64,000 nt of DNA from Pseudoroseomonas cervicalis. GTDB lineage: Bacteria > Pseudomonadota > Alphaproteobacteria > Acetobacterales > Acetobacteraceae. Both the position numbers and the translations under genes were made by a program. Numbering within the stretch: position 1 is the stretch's first letter; each line of letters opens with the position of its first letter. The notes under the pieces were generated by a model. That model saw only the letters and a list, made by a program, of their open reading frames with translations. It was not told the origin of the DNA and did not search any database. The stretch lies in assembly GCF_030818485.1 (NCBI RefSeq), contig NZ_JAUTAJ010000002.1:248001-312000 (forward strand), read 5' to 3'. Of the stretch, positions 19,089 through 26,741 are shown in pieces.

Positions 19089-19966
19089 GCCATGCGCCCG
19101 AACAGGCCCTGCGGCCGGAAGGCCAGCACCAGCAGCAGGCAGCCAAAGGCGACGGCCGGCGACCAGGAGGGGCCGAAGAAGCTGGCGGTGACATTCTCCA
19201 CCACGCCGAAGGCCAGCGCCGCCATGACGCAGCCGCCGAGCGAGCCCAGCCCGCCCATGATGACGATGGCGAAGACGCGGCCGATGAAGACATGGCCCGA
19301 CCAGGCATCGACCGGCTGCACCACGGCCAGCGCGCCGCCCGCCAGGGCGGCGAAGGCGATGGAGAGGCCGAAGGCGATGCGCTTGATGCGCACCGGGTCG
19401 ATCGCCAGCAGGCGCAGCGCCTCGCGGTCCTGCGCCACGGCGGCGATGGCGCGGCCGATGAAGCTGCGGCGCAGGAACAGCGCCAGCAGCCCGATCGCCG
19501 CCAGCGACACCGCCGCCGGCACCAGCATGCGCAGCGGCAGGTCGATCTCGCCCAGTCGCCAGGTGGTGGACGCGTAAGCCGCGTCGGCGAAGTGCTGCTC
19601 CGGCCCGACCGCCAGCACCAGCCCGACCTCGATGATGAACATCACCCCGAAGAAGAAGGCCAGGCCCTGGATCGCCTCGTCGCCGCGGCGTTCAAAGAAG
19701 CGGTGATAGGCGCTGTACAGCCCCGCCCCCAGGAACCAGAAGGCCGGCGCCAGCAGCAGGGACAGCAGCAGCGGGTCGAGCCCCGTCGAGGCCCAGAGCA
19801 GCGCCACCAGCAGCGCCGCCAGCACCATGAAGGCGGGATGCGCGATGTTGACGACATCGAGCAGCCCGAAAGAGAGCGACAGCCCGGCGGCGGCGGCGGC
19901 GTAGAGCCCGCCCAGCAGCAGGCCGGAGACGATGCCGTTCAGCAGCAGAGCGAGATCGGGGTCCAT
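19085..19966 (-). CDS. livH: Branched-chain amino acid-type ABC transporter permease LivH
   Basis: The 293-aa inner-membrane protein has the LivH pattern NGIVSGLLLGGLYAAAAAGLSL, then FGLLDVVNIAHPAFMVLAAL and AVAQDREALRLLAIDP (ATPase-contact loop). The start at 19966 shares one base with the stop of the binding-protein gene (TGATG). A longer upstream reading lacks a signal and would run through that gene. Confidence 0.92.
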   Translation of the reverse strand: MDPDLALLLNGIVSGLLLGGLYAAAAAGLSLSFGLLDVVNIAHPAFMVLAALLVALLWASTGLDPLLLSLLLAPAFWFLGAGLYSAYHRFFERRGDEAIQGLAFFFGVMFIIEVGLVLAVGPEQHFADAAYASTTWRLGEIDLPLRMLVPAAVSLAAIGLLALFLRRSFIGRAIAAVAQDREALRLLAIDPVRIKRIAFGLSIAFAALAGGALAVVQPVDAWSGHVFIGRVFAIVIMGGLGSLGGCVMAALAFGVVENVTASFFGPSWSPAVAFGCLLLVLAFRPQGLFGRMA

Positions 19967-21231
19967 CACAGCCCCGCCGTGTAGGGCTTGCGCAGCTCGC
20001 CCGACTTGTAGCGGGCGGGGGCCAGGATCACCTGGGTGCCGGCGCGGCGGAACTGGTCGATGCCATTGCCCTGCACGCCCTGATACTGGGTGTAGAGGTT
20101 GCGCTCCTCCACCCATTCGCCCTCGGCGTCGAAGCGCAGCGGGCCGATCACGGTGTCGAAGCTGTTGGCGTGCATGTCGGCGGCGAGCGCCGCCTGGTCG
20201 ATGCGGCCGACGCGGCTCACCGCCTGTTCCAGCACCTGCATCTGCGCATAGGCCAGGGGCGGCACGTAATGGCCCAGCGCATCGGCATTCTCGCGCGCCG
20301 CCAGCGGCTGGTAGCGCTCCAGCAGCGCCTGCATGCCGGGGAACTGCACGGTGGGCTCGGGCGCGTAGACATCCCAGACCACCAGATTGTTCAGGATCGG
20401 CCCCAGCTGCAGCTTCTGCGCGGTGATATGCGGCCCGATCATCGGCCCGCCGAACAGGGAAAAATTCACCCGCAGCTCATTGGCGGCGCGCAGCAGCCCG
20501 GCGCTGTCCGGCGGGTAGGAACCCACGAACACCACATCCGGCCGCGCCGCCTGCACGGCGCGCAGGATCGGCGTGAAATCCACCGTGCTGGGCGGATAGG
20601 CGCGGTCATAGACCACGCGCAGCCGGTGTTCCCGCGCCAGGTGCCGGGCGCTTTCCGCGGTGCGCTGGTGGAAATCGCTGTCGAGATTGACGATGGCGAC
20701 GCTGCGTGGCTTCGGATCCATCGCCATGGCGATGTCGAAGAAGCCTTTTGCAAATGTCTCCTTCACCCGCGAACCGGCGGGGTTGATGGAGAAATAGCGG
20801 TCATACTTGAAATCGGCATTCACGCCGGTGCCGAACAGCGAGACGAAGGCCATTTGCCGCTGCATCACCACCGGCATGGCCGGCGCGATGATCGCCGTAG
20901 CATAGCCGGAAATCACCAGGTCGACCTTGTCGACATCGAGCAGCTTGGTGTAGATGCCCGGCACCTGCGCGCCGGTCGACTGGTCGTCATAATGCACCAG
21001 CTCGACGGGCCGGCCGAGCAGCCCGCCCTTGCGGTTCACCTCCTCGGCCCAGATGCGGTGCGCCAGCAGCGCCGGGCGGCCATTGCCGGCCAGCCCGCCG
21101 GAGAGCGACATCGAATAGCCGATGCGGATCGGCGGCCCGGAGGGCGCCGTCTGCGCCCTGGCCATGGCGGGCACGGTGATGGCCGCCGCCAGCGCCGCGC
21201 GGCCGAGGCCGCGCCTGCTCAAACCCTGCAT
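19966..21231 (-). CDS. Periplasmic substrate-binding protein of the Liv-type importer
   Basis: The 421-aa precursor has a twin-arginine-like signal (LSRRGLGRAALAAAITVPAM, cleavage near ARAQT) and a LivJ/LivK-type type I periplasmic fold: PIRIGYSMSLSGGLAGNG at the N-terminus and GRPVELVHYDDQSTGAQV after it. A hinge region with [30 protein letters not shown] follows. It is the first gene of the Liv operon and sets its specificity. The ligand is unknown; the dioxygenase gene upstream points to an aromatic or its precursor. Confidence 0.9.
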   Translation of the reverse strand: MQGLSRRGLGRAALAAAITVPAMARAQTAPSGPPIRIGYSMSLSGGLAGNGRPALLAHRIWAEEVNRKGGLLGRPVELVHYDDQSTGAQVPGIYTKLLDVDKVDLVISGYATAIIAPAMPVVMQRQMAFVSLFGTGVNADFKYDRYFSINPAGSRVKETFAKGFFDIAMAMDPKPRSVAIVNLDSDFHQRTAESARHLAREHRLRVVYDRAYPPSTVDFTPILRAVQAARPDVVFVGSYPPDSAGLLRAANELRVNFSLFGGPMIGPHITAQKLQLGPILNNLVVWDVYAPEPTVQFPGMQALLERYQPLAARENADALGHYVPPLAYAQMQVLEQAVSRVGRIDQAALAADMHANSFDTVIGPLRFDAEGEWVEERNLYTQYQGVQGNGIDQFRRAGTQVILAPARYKSGELRKPYTAGL

Positions 21232-21300
21232 GAACCCATCCTCCTGTTGCGGCCGGGGTTCTCTGCCCCCTTGGGCCGTACACCTGCCGCCCTTGCGGCC

Positions 21301-22206
21301 TCAGCCTGCTGCGATCTTCGAGGGGTCGGCGCCGACGCGGCCGCTGCTGTCATGCGGCGCGCGGCGGGCGATGCGGAAATCATAGCGCACGCAGGGCAGC
21401 TCCGGCGCCGGCGCGTCCGGCAGGCCGCGCCGCGGCTGCACCACGAGGGATTCCGAGACGCCGAACACCGTGTCGCTGTCGATATGCGGATCATCGCCGA
21501 GATAGAGGGCGGTGATCAGCTCGCGATAGCCCTCGGCGCCGATCAGCATATGGATATGCGCCGGGCGGAAACCATGCCGCTGCTGCGCCCGCACCATGTC
21601 GCCCACCGGCCCGTCCATGGGAATGGAATAGCCCAGCGGCACCAGGGTGCGGATGGCGTAGCGCCCTTCGGCATCGGTGCGGAACTGGCCGCGCATATCC
21701 ATCACCGAGGGGTCGTTGGCCTGCAGGTCATAGGCGCCATCGGCGTCGGTCGACCAGATCTCGACGATGGCGTCCGGCACGCCCTCGCCCTGCTCGTTCA
21801 GCACGCGGCCGAACAGCATCATCTCCGGCCCCTTGGCATGGGTGGCGATGCTCTCGCCATAGCCGAATTTCGGCGCCGCCTCGCGGTAGAAGGGGCCGAG
21901 CAGGCTGGTCTCCGTCGCCTCGCCGATGCGGTTCGCCTGGTCGTCCATCAGATTGACCAGGCGCGACAGGCCGAGCGTGTCGGAGAGCAGGATGAATTCC
22001 TGCCGGTAGGGGGTGCAGGCCTGGCCGACCCGGGTGAGGAAACCGATGGCGGCGAGCCATTCCTCCGGCGTCAGCCGCGTCTCCCGCGCGAAATCATGCA
22101 GGTGGCGCACCAGGCTTTCCATCACCGTCCGCAGCCGCGGATCGGGGGTGGAGGCCATCTGGGCGATCACCGCCTCGGTGACGCTGTTCTGGTCCAAATC
22201 CGCCAT
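21301..22206 (-). CDS. Intradiol ring-cleavage dioxygenase (hydroxyquinol/catechol 1,2-dioxygenase type)
   Basis: This non-haem Fe(III) enzyme opens catechol-type rings between the two hydroxyls. The 301-aa protein has an N-terminal helical dimer domain and then the catalytic beta-sandwich. The expected iron ligands are Tyr159 (ADGAYD), Tyr193 (VPLGYS), His217 and His219 (RPAHIH). The N-terminal part (ESLVRHLHDFARETRLTPEEWLAAIGFLTRVGQ) is typical of the catechol/hydroxyquinol 1,2-dioxygenase group. It lies between a TctC-like gene and the Liv binding protein. Hydroxyquinol is the likelier substrate, by overall pattern only. Confidence 0.88.
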   Translation of the reverse strand: MADLDQNSVTEAVIAQMASTPDPRLRTVMESLVRHLHDFARETRLTPEEWLAAIGFLTRVGQACTPYRQEFILLSDTLGLSRLVNLMDDQANRIGEATETSLLGPFYREAAPKFGYGESIATHAKGPEMMLFGRVLNEQGEGVPDAIVEIWSTDADGAYDLQANDPSVMDMRGQFRTDAEGRYAIRTLVPLGYSIPMDGPVGDMVRAQQRHGFRPAHIHMLIGAEGYRELITALYLGDDPHIDSDTVFGVSESLVVQPRRGLPDAPAPELPCVRYDFRIARRAPHDSSGRVGADPSKIAAG

Positions 22207-22276
22207 TCTTGTCCTCCTCCATCCGGGGCGGATCCTGCTGGCCCGCCTTTGGCACGCGCCGTATCGGGTCAGTGTC

Positions 22277-23272
22277 TCAATCGGGGCGGATGCCGGCGGC
22301 TTCCACCACCGCGCGCCATTTGGCGATCTGCGCCCGGGTGGTCTCGGCCAGCTGCTCCGGCGTGCCGCCGGTGGGCTGCACACCCTGCACGCGCAGATTG
22401 GCCAGCGCCGCCGGGTCGCGCAGCAGCGCGTTGGTGGCCGCGTTCAGCCGCGCCACGATCGGCGCCGGCAGGTTGGCCGGACCGTACAGGCTCCACAGCC
22501 CTTCCACCACGAAATCCGGCACGCCGGATTCCTGCATGGTCGGCGCCGCGGGCAGGATGTCGACACGCTGCGCCGAGGTCACCGCCAGCGCCCGCAGCGT
22601 GCCGGCCTCCAGATGCGGCTTCAGCCCCAGCGGGTGGTAGAACATGGCGTCCACCCGCCCGGCGATCAGGTCGGTGACACCCTGGCCGGCATTGCGGTAG
22701 GGCACATGTTCGGTGCGCAGCCCGGTGCGCAGATTCAGCAGCGCCTGGGACAGATGCCCGGTGGTGCCATTGCCGGCGGAGGCGAAGGTGACCGGCCGCG
22801 TCTTCGCGAGGGCCAGCAGCTCCGCCACGCTGCTCACGCCGAGCGAGGGCGGCACGCCCAGCACCGAGGGCGTGGTGACGAAGGGCGCGATCGGCGTGAA
22901 GTCGCGCACCGGGTCGAAACCCTGATCGGCATAGAGGCTGGCATTGATGCCATGCGTGCCATTGGTGGCCAGCAGCAGCGTGTAGCCATCGCCCGCCGCC
23001 TGGGCGACCGCTTGCGCGCCGAGATTGCCGCCGGCGCCCGGCTTGTTCTCGACCACCACGGGCTGGCCGGCCTCGCGCGCCAGCGCGTCGCCCAGGATGC
23101 GGCCAAGGATGTCGGTGGTGGTGCCGGCGGCGAAGGGCACCACCAGGCGGATCGGCCGGTTGGGCCAGGCGCCGCGGCCGGCGGCGGGCGCCTGCGCCAG
23201 GGCGGGCGCGGCGAGGCCGCCCAGCGCGGCGCCGGCCAAGCCGGCGAGCAGGGGTCGGCGGCGGAGGCTCAT
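22277..23272 (-). CDS. Tripartite tricarboxylate transporter substrate-binding protein (Bug/TctC family)
   Basis: The 331-aa precursor has an Arg-rich signal (LRRRPLLAGLAGAALGG, cleavage near ALAQA) and Bug markers: IRLVVPFAAGTTTDILGR, PVVVENKPGAGGNLG and HVPYRNAGQGVTDLIAG. Its start overlaps the stop of the polysaccharide deacetylase gene (ATGA), so the two are coupled. This is the second of three Bug proteins in the window, none with tctAB. It could deliver an aromatic or organic acid for the ring-cleavage pathway next to it. Confidence 0.88.
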   Translation of the reverse strand: MSLRRRPLLAGLAGAALGGLAAPALAQAPAAGRGAWPNRPIRLVVPFAAGTTTDILGRILGDALAREAGQPVVVENKPGAGGNLGAQAVAQAAGDGYTLLLATNGTHGINASLYADQGFDPVRDFTPIAPFVTTPSVLGVPPSLGVSSVAELLALAKTRPVTFASAGNGTTGHLSQALLNLRTGLRTEHVPYRNAGQGVTDLIAGRVDAMFYHPLGLKPHLEAGTLRALAVTSAQRVDILPAAPTMQESGVPDFVVEGLWSLYGPANLPAPIVARLNAATNALLRDPAALANLRVQGVQPTGGTPEQLAETTRAQIAKWRAVVEAAGIRPD

Positions 23273-23937
23273 GACAGGGTGCTCTCCAATCCGGGGGTGA
23301 CGTAGCCCTCCAGCGGGCGCAGCGGGACGCCGCGCCGCAGCAGCAGGCAGGCTTCGGGGAAGTCCTGGCGGAATGCCGTGCCGCGGTCGCGCAGCAGGCC
23401 GAGGAAACGGTCCAGATGCCGCATCGCGCCATTCGGCAGATCGTGCAGCACCAGAAGCGTCTCGTCCTGCGCGTCGCAGAGCGCGAGCGCGCGGTCCACC
23501 CAGCCATCGGCATCGCGGAAATCGCCGGGCACGGCGTTCCACAGCACCACGCTGTAGCCGCCCTGCCGCAGATGCCGCAGCGCCGCGCCGCTCAGCAGAT
23601 GCGGCCCCAGCGCGCCGCCGCCGCCCTGCGGGCGGAACAGCCTGTCGGCATGCGCCAGCGGGCCGAGCAATTCCTGGGTGCGGCCGATCTCGGCCTCGGC
23701 CTCGGCCTCCGCCTGCTCCGGCGCCACCTGCCCCAGCGGGCGGGTGTGCGACCAGGTGTGGTTGCCGATCCAATGGCCCTCGTCCCGCGCCCGCTCGACC
23801 GGCGCGCGATGCGCGGCGAGCTTGTGGCCCAGCACGAAGAAGGTCGCCTTGAGCCCATGCGCGCGCAGCACGTCCAGCACAAGCGGCGTCACCTCGGGCC
23901 CGGGCCCGTTGTCGAAGGTTAGCGTGACGCTGCGCAT
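23269..23937 (-). CDS. Polysaccharide deacetylase-like (NodB domain) protein
   Basis: The 222-aa NodB-fold protein has motif 1 TFDNGP (Asp9, Asn10), motif 2 NHTWSH (His60, His64), motif 3 around RPQGGGG, and a late LVLHD. In the classical TFDDGP the second Asp binds the metal; here it is Asn. The FDNGP variant recurs in a soluble alphaproteobacterial subgroup, so it need not be dead. There is no signal peptide, so the substrate is likely small and cytosolic. It is cotranscribed with the Bug gene. Confidence 0.82.
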   Translation of the reverse strand: MRSVTLTFDNGPGPEVTPLVLDVLRAHGLKATFFVLGHKLAAHRAPVERARDEGHWIGNHTWSHTRPLGQVAPEQAEAEAEAEIGRTQELLGPLAHADRLFRPQGGGGALGPHLLSGAALRHLRQGGYSVVLWNAVPGDFRDADGWVDRALALCDAQDETLLVLHDLPNGAMRHLDRFLGLLRDRGTAFRQDFPEACLLLRRGVPLRPLEGYVTPGLESTLS

Positions 23938-23996
23938 GCCCGTGCGACCTCCCCCTGCGGCGCTTGTTTGCTGGCCGCTTTGTTCTGGCTTGCCGG

Positions 23997-24020
23997 GCCG
24001 GTGCCCTCGCAGGCACCGGC
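23997..24020 (-). terminator. GC hairpin after the FAH-family gene
   Basis: A 9-bp perfect stem (GCCGGTGCC/GGCACCGGC) with a 6-base loop lies in the 125-base gap downstream of the FAH-family hydrolase. No T-tract follows. It may end that transcript before the deacetylase gene. Confidence 0.45.
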
Positions 24021-24062
24021 AGTCTCGCGGCCCGCTCGGGGCCGCGCGTCAGGGCAGGGTGG

Positions 24063-24926
24063 TCAGCCCTCGTCCTCGACCGAATTGGCCAGGATGCCGA
24101 TGCCTTCGATCTCGATCTCGACATTGTCGCCCGGCGTCATGAAGACCGGCGGCTGGCGCGGATAGCCGACGCCGCTCGGCGTGCCGGTCGCGATCACATC
24201 GCCCGGCTCCAGCGTCATCACCTCGGTCAGGATCGCCAGGATGCGCGGCACGGAGAAGATCATGTCGGAGGTGTTGCTGTCCTGCAGCGTGCGGCCATTG
24301 ATGCGCGAGGTGATGCGTAGCGCGTTCGGCCCCTGCGGCAGCTCGTCCGGCGTGACGATCTCGGGGCCGAGGCCGCCGGTGCGGTCGAAATTCTTGCCCA
24401 TGCTCCACTGGGTCGATTTGCGCTGGTAGTCGCGCACCGAACCTTCGTTCATGCAGGTATAGCCGGCGACGCAGGACAGGGCGTCGGCCTCGGTCAGGTG
24501 CCGGGCGCGGCGGCCGATGACGATGGCCAGCTCCGCCTCATAGTCGAATTTCTGGCTGACGCGCGGCCGCAGCAGCGCCGCCCCCGGCGCCGCCAGCGAA
24601 CTCGCGCCGCGCAGGAACACCGCCGGATAGTCGGGGATCGGGTTGTTCCCTTCCTTGGCGTGCTCGACATAGTTCAGGCCGATGCAGAGGATCTTGCCCG
24701 GGCGCGGCACCACCGGCAGCAGGGTCAGCCCGGCCAGCGGCCGCTTCGGCGCGCCCTCCAGCTTCGCCGCCAGGGCAGGGGCCGAATTGGGCAGGTCCAG
24801 CGCGCCGATCGCCGCATTCAGATCCTGCGGCAGGCCGGGCAGCACATCCTCCAGCGCGACGACCTGGTCGCCGATCCGGGCGCCCAGCCGGGCGCGACCC
24901 TCCTGCTCGAATGCCAGCAGCCGCAT
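24063..24926 (-). CDS. Fumarylacetoacetate hydrolase (FAH) family protein
   Basis: The 287-aa protein has an N-terminal small domain and the FAH core: KILCIGLNYVEHAKE, FDYEAELAIVIG (EAE metal ligands), MNEGSVRDYQR, and the final TGTPSGVG block. The usual NDxSxRD metal-site motif reads NEGSVRD, with Glu for Asp, as in a subgroup seen beside Bug genes. FAH proteins cleave C-C bonds of acylpyruvates or decarboxylate and hydrate products of ring cleavage, which suits the dioxygenase downstream. It is divergent from a GntR/FCD regulator. Confidence 0.88.
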   Translation of the reverse strand: MRLLAFEQEGRARLGARIGDQVVALEDVLPGLPQDLNAAIGALDLPNSAPALAAKLEGAPKRPLAGLTLLPVVPRPGKILCIGLNYVEHAKEGNNPIPDYPAVFLRGASSLAAPGAALLRPRVSQKFDYEAELAIVIGRRARHLTEADALSCVAGYTCMNEGSVRDYQRKSTQWSMGKNFDRTGGLGPEIVTPDELPQGPNALRITSRINGRTLQDSNTSDMIFSVPRILAILTEVMTLEPGDVIATGTPSGVGYPRQPPVFMTPGDNVEIEIEGIGILANSVEDEG

Positions 24927-24954
24927 GCGCGTTTCCCCCGTGGTTGGAGCGATA

Positions 24955-25000
24955 GTTTTGTCGAAATTTTCTGGAGGTCAAATGGATTCGTCGATAAAAC
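24955..25000. promoter_or_regulatory. Divergent promoter region with an imperfect inverted repeat
   Basis: The AT-rich gap between the FAH gene and the GntR/FCD gene holds GTTTTGTCGA (24955-24964) and TCGATAAAAC (24991-25000). They are inverted copies differing at one base, 26 bases apart. They may be half-sites for the regulator encoded next to them, covering both promoters. This is inferred from symmetry. Confidence 0.45.
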
Positions 25001-25007
25001 ACCGGGC

Positions 25008-25739
25008 ATGGATCTGCCGATGCCGCCCAACACCCCGCCCGTGACGCCGGGCGCCGCTGCGGAGGGGGGGGAGCCGACGCTCGCCACCAGCGTGCATCGC
25101 CGGCTGCGCGACGACATCCTGGCCGGCCGGCTGGCGCCGGGGCTGAAGCTGAAGCTGCGCGACCTGGCGGCGCAGTATGGCGCCGGCGCCTCGCCGGTGC
25201 GGGAGGCGCTGTCCAAGCTGGCCGCCGAGGGGCTGGCCGAGCGGCTGGAGCATCGCGGCTTCCGCGTCGCCGGCGCGCAGCCGGAGCAGTTGGCGGGCCT
25301 GATCCGCAGCCGCGTGCTGGCCGAGACGGCGGCGCTGCGCGAATCCATCGCCCGCGGCGATGCCGCCTGGGAGGAAGCCCTGGTGCTGGCCGAGCACCGG
25401 CTGGGCCGCGTGGCGCGATCGCTGGACACCGGCCGCTTCCTGGCCAATCCGGAATGGGAAGCCTGCCACCGCCGCTTCCACCAGGCGCTGCTGGCGGCCT
25501 GCGGCGCGCCGGCGCTGCTGGGCTTCTGTGACCGGCTGCGCGAGGAGGCCGGGCGCTACCGCGCGCTGGCCAACACCCGCGCCTATCCGGACCGCGACGT
25601 GGCGCGCGAGCATGCCGCGCTGGCCCGCGCCGCCCTGGCGCGCGAGGCCGACCGCGCCTGCGCGCTGCTGGCCGAGCATTACGAGCGCACCGGGCAGTTC
25701 GTCGGCTCGGAGATGCAGCGAAGCGTCGTCGCGGAATAA
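25008..25739 (+). CDS. GntR-family regulator, FCD domain
   Basis: The 243-aa protein has an N-terminal winged helix (LKLKLRDLAAQYGAGASPVREALSKLAAEGL, split by the usual turn) and a C-terminal FCD domain. The metal-binding histidines are in CHRRFHQALLAAC and in the late REHAALARAAL and AEHYERT. It is divergent from the FAH-family gene and at the head of the catabolic block, so it probably controls that block in response to a pathway acid. It starts at ATG 25008; no strong ribosome-binding site is seen. Confidence 0.86.
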   Translation: MDLPMPPNTPPVTPGAAAEGGEPTLATSVHRRLRDDILAGRLAPGLKLKLRDLAAQYGAGASPVREALSKLAAEGLAERLEHRGFRVAGAQPEQLAGLIRSRVLAETAALRESIARGDAAWEEALVLAEHRLGRVARSLDTGRFLANPEWEACHRRFHQALLAACGAPALLGFCDRLREEAGRYRALANTRAYPDRDVAREHAALARAALAREADRACALLAEHYERTGQFVGSEMQRSVVAE

Positions 25740-25764
25740 GTGCGCGGCCCAAGCCAAATATTTT

Positions 25765-25794
25765 ACATAATGCTTCTTATGTGGCGTATGTGGC
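25765..25794. repeat. Short AT-rich inverted and direct repeats at the T6SS left border
   Basis: The 66-base gap between the GntR gene and tssG holds ACATAA-N6-TTATGT (25765-25782), overlapping a direct repeat of TATGTGGC (25778-25785 and 25787-25794). This patch is clearly AT-richer than its surroundings. It could be a weak terminator or binding site. Confidence 0.4.
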
Positions 25795-25805
25795 AGGCCG
25801 AACCG

Positions 25806-26741
25806 TTACCCTTCCCGCGCCTCGAACACCGCCTCCGCCGCATCCTCGCGCCGCGCCGGGCCGCCGCCCATCCAGGAGGACCAGCCCAGCCGCGCACCGC
25901 CGCCCAGCGCCGCCTGCGGCACCGCCTCCGCCGCCAGCACCGGGTTGATGGCGAAGCCGATATCCAGCCCGACATGCAGCCGCGTCAGCGCCACCAGCCG
26001 CGCATGCAGCGGGCGCCCGGGCAGCAGCGCCTCGAAGGCCTCGCGCGGCAGCGGGCCGACACGGATGATGAAGCGCGACTGCGCATCCCAGACCTGCGCC
26101 CCCAGCGCCGTGCTGACGCCCAGCGCATTGTGCACGCCGGCCGCGCCCATGCGCGAGCGCTCGCCCTCCGGCAGGCGCAGCCAGCCGCCGGCGAATTCCT
26201 CCAGCGCGACGGGATGCCCCGCCTCCTCCTCCAGCAGCGCCCGCAGCCGCTCGGCCGAACGGCTGCGGGAAGAAAGATGCCCGGCATGGTAGAGCAGCGC
26301 CGCGGGTTCCAGCCCGGCGCGCTCCACCAGATGCGGCGTGCCAAGGCCGATGGCGGCGCCGAGCACCCGTTCGGCCGGCTCGGCATCGCGCAGCGGCCGG
26401 TATTTGCGCCCCGCCGCCGCCCAGAGACCCGCGAAACGCCCGCCCAGCAGGTCCAGGAAGGCATGCAGCGCCTCGGAACGCTTGCGCTTCTCGGCGGCCA
26501 CCTGCGCCGTGTGGTGGCGCGGCAGCACACCGCCCGGCCCGACCAGGCCGAAGGCGCCCAGCGTCAGCGCGCCGGCCTCCGGCTCGGCCGCCACCACCGC
26601 CGCCTCGGCATGCGACAGCCGCGCGGTGGAGCGGTAGGTGACGGCGCGCGGATCGCCGCCCGGCGCCACCAGATCGATGGCCTGGTCGAGCTCGAAGCGC
26701 TCCGGCGCCTCGGCCAGGCGCTGGCGGGGCGGCGTGGTCAC
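25806..26741 (-). CDS. tssG: T6SS baseplate protein TssG
   Basis: TssG (ImpH/VasB) is a cytoplasmic baseplate wedge protein that binds TssF and TssK. The 311-aa product matches the family in length and in the blocks VTYRSTARLSHAEAAVV, VGPGGVLPRHHTAQVA, LDLLGGRFAGLWAAAGRKYRP and the C-terminal RLGWSSWMG. It starts at GTG 26741, overlapping the tssF stop (GTGA). It is the last gene of the tssA-G operon. Confidence 0.92.
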   Translation of the reverse strand: MTTPPRQRLAEAPERFELDQAIDLVAPGGDPRAVTYRSTARLSHAEAAVVAAEPEAGALTLGAFGLVGPGGVLPRHHTAQVAAEKRKRSEALHAFLDLLGGRFAGLWAAAGRKYRPLRDAEPAERVLGAAIGLGTPHLVERAGLEPAALLYHAGHLSSRSRSAERLRALLEEEAGHPVALEEFAGGWLRLPEGERSRMGAAGVHNALGVSTALGAQVWDAQSRFIIRVGPLPREAFEALLPGRPLHARLVALTRLHVGLDIGFAINPVLAAEAVPQAALGGGARLGWSSWMGGGPARREDAAEAVFEAREG

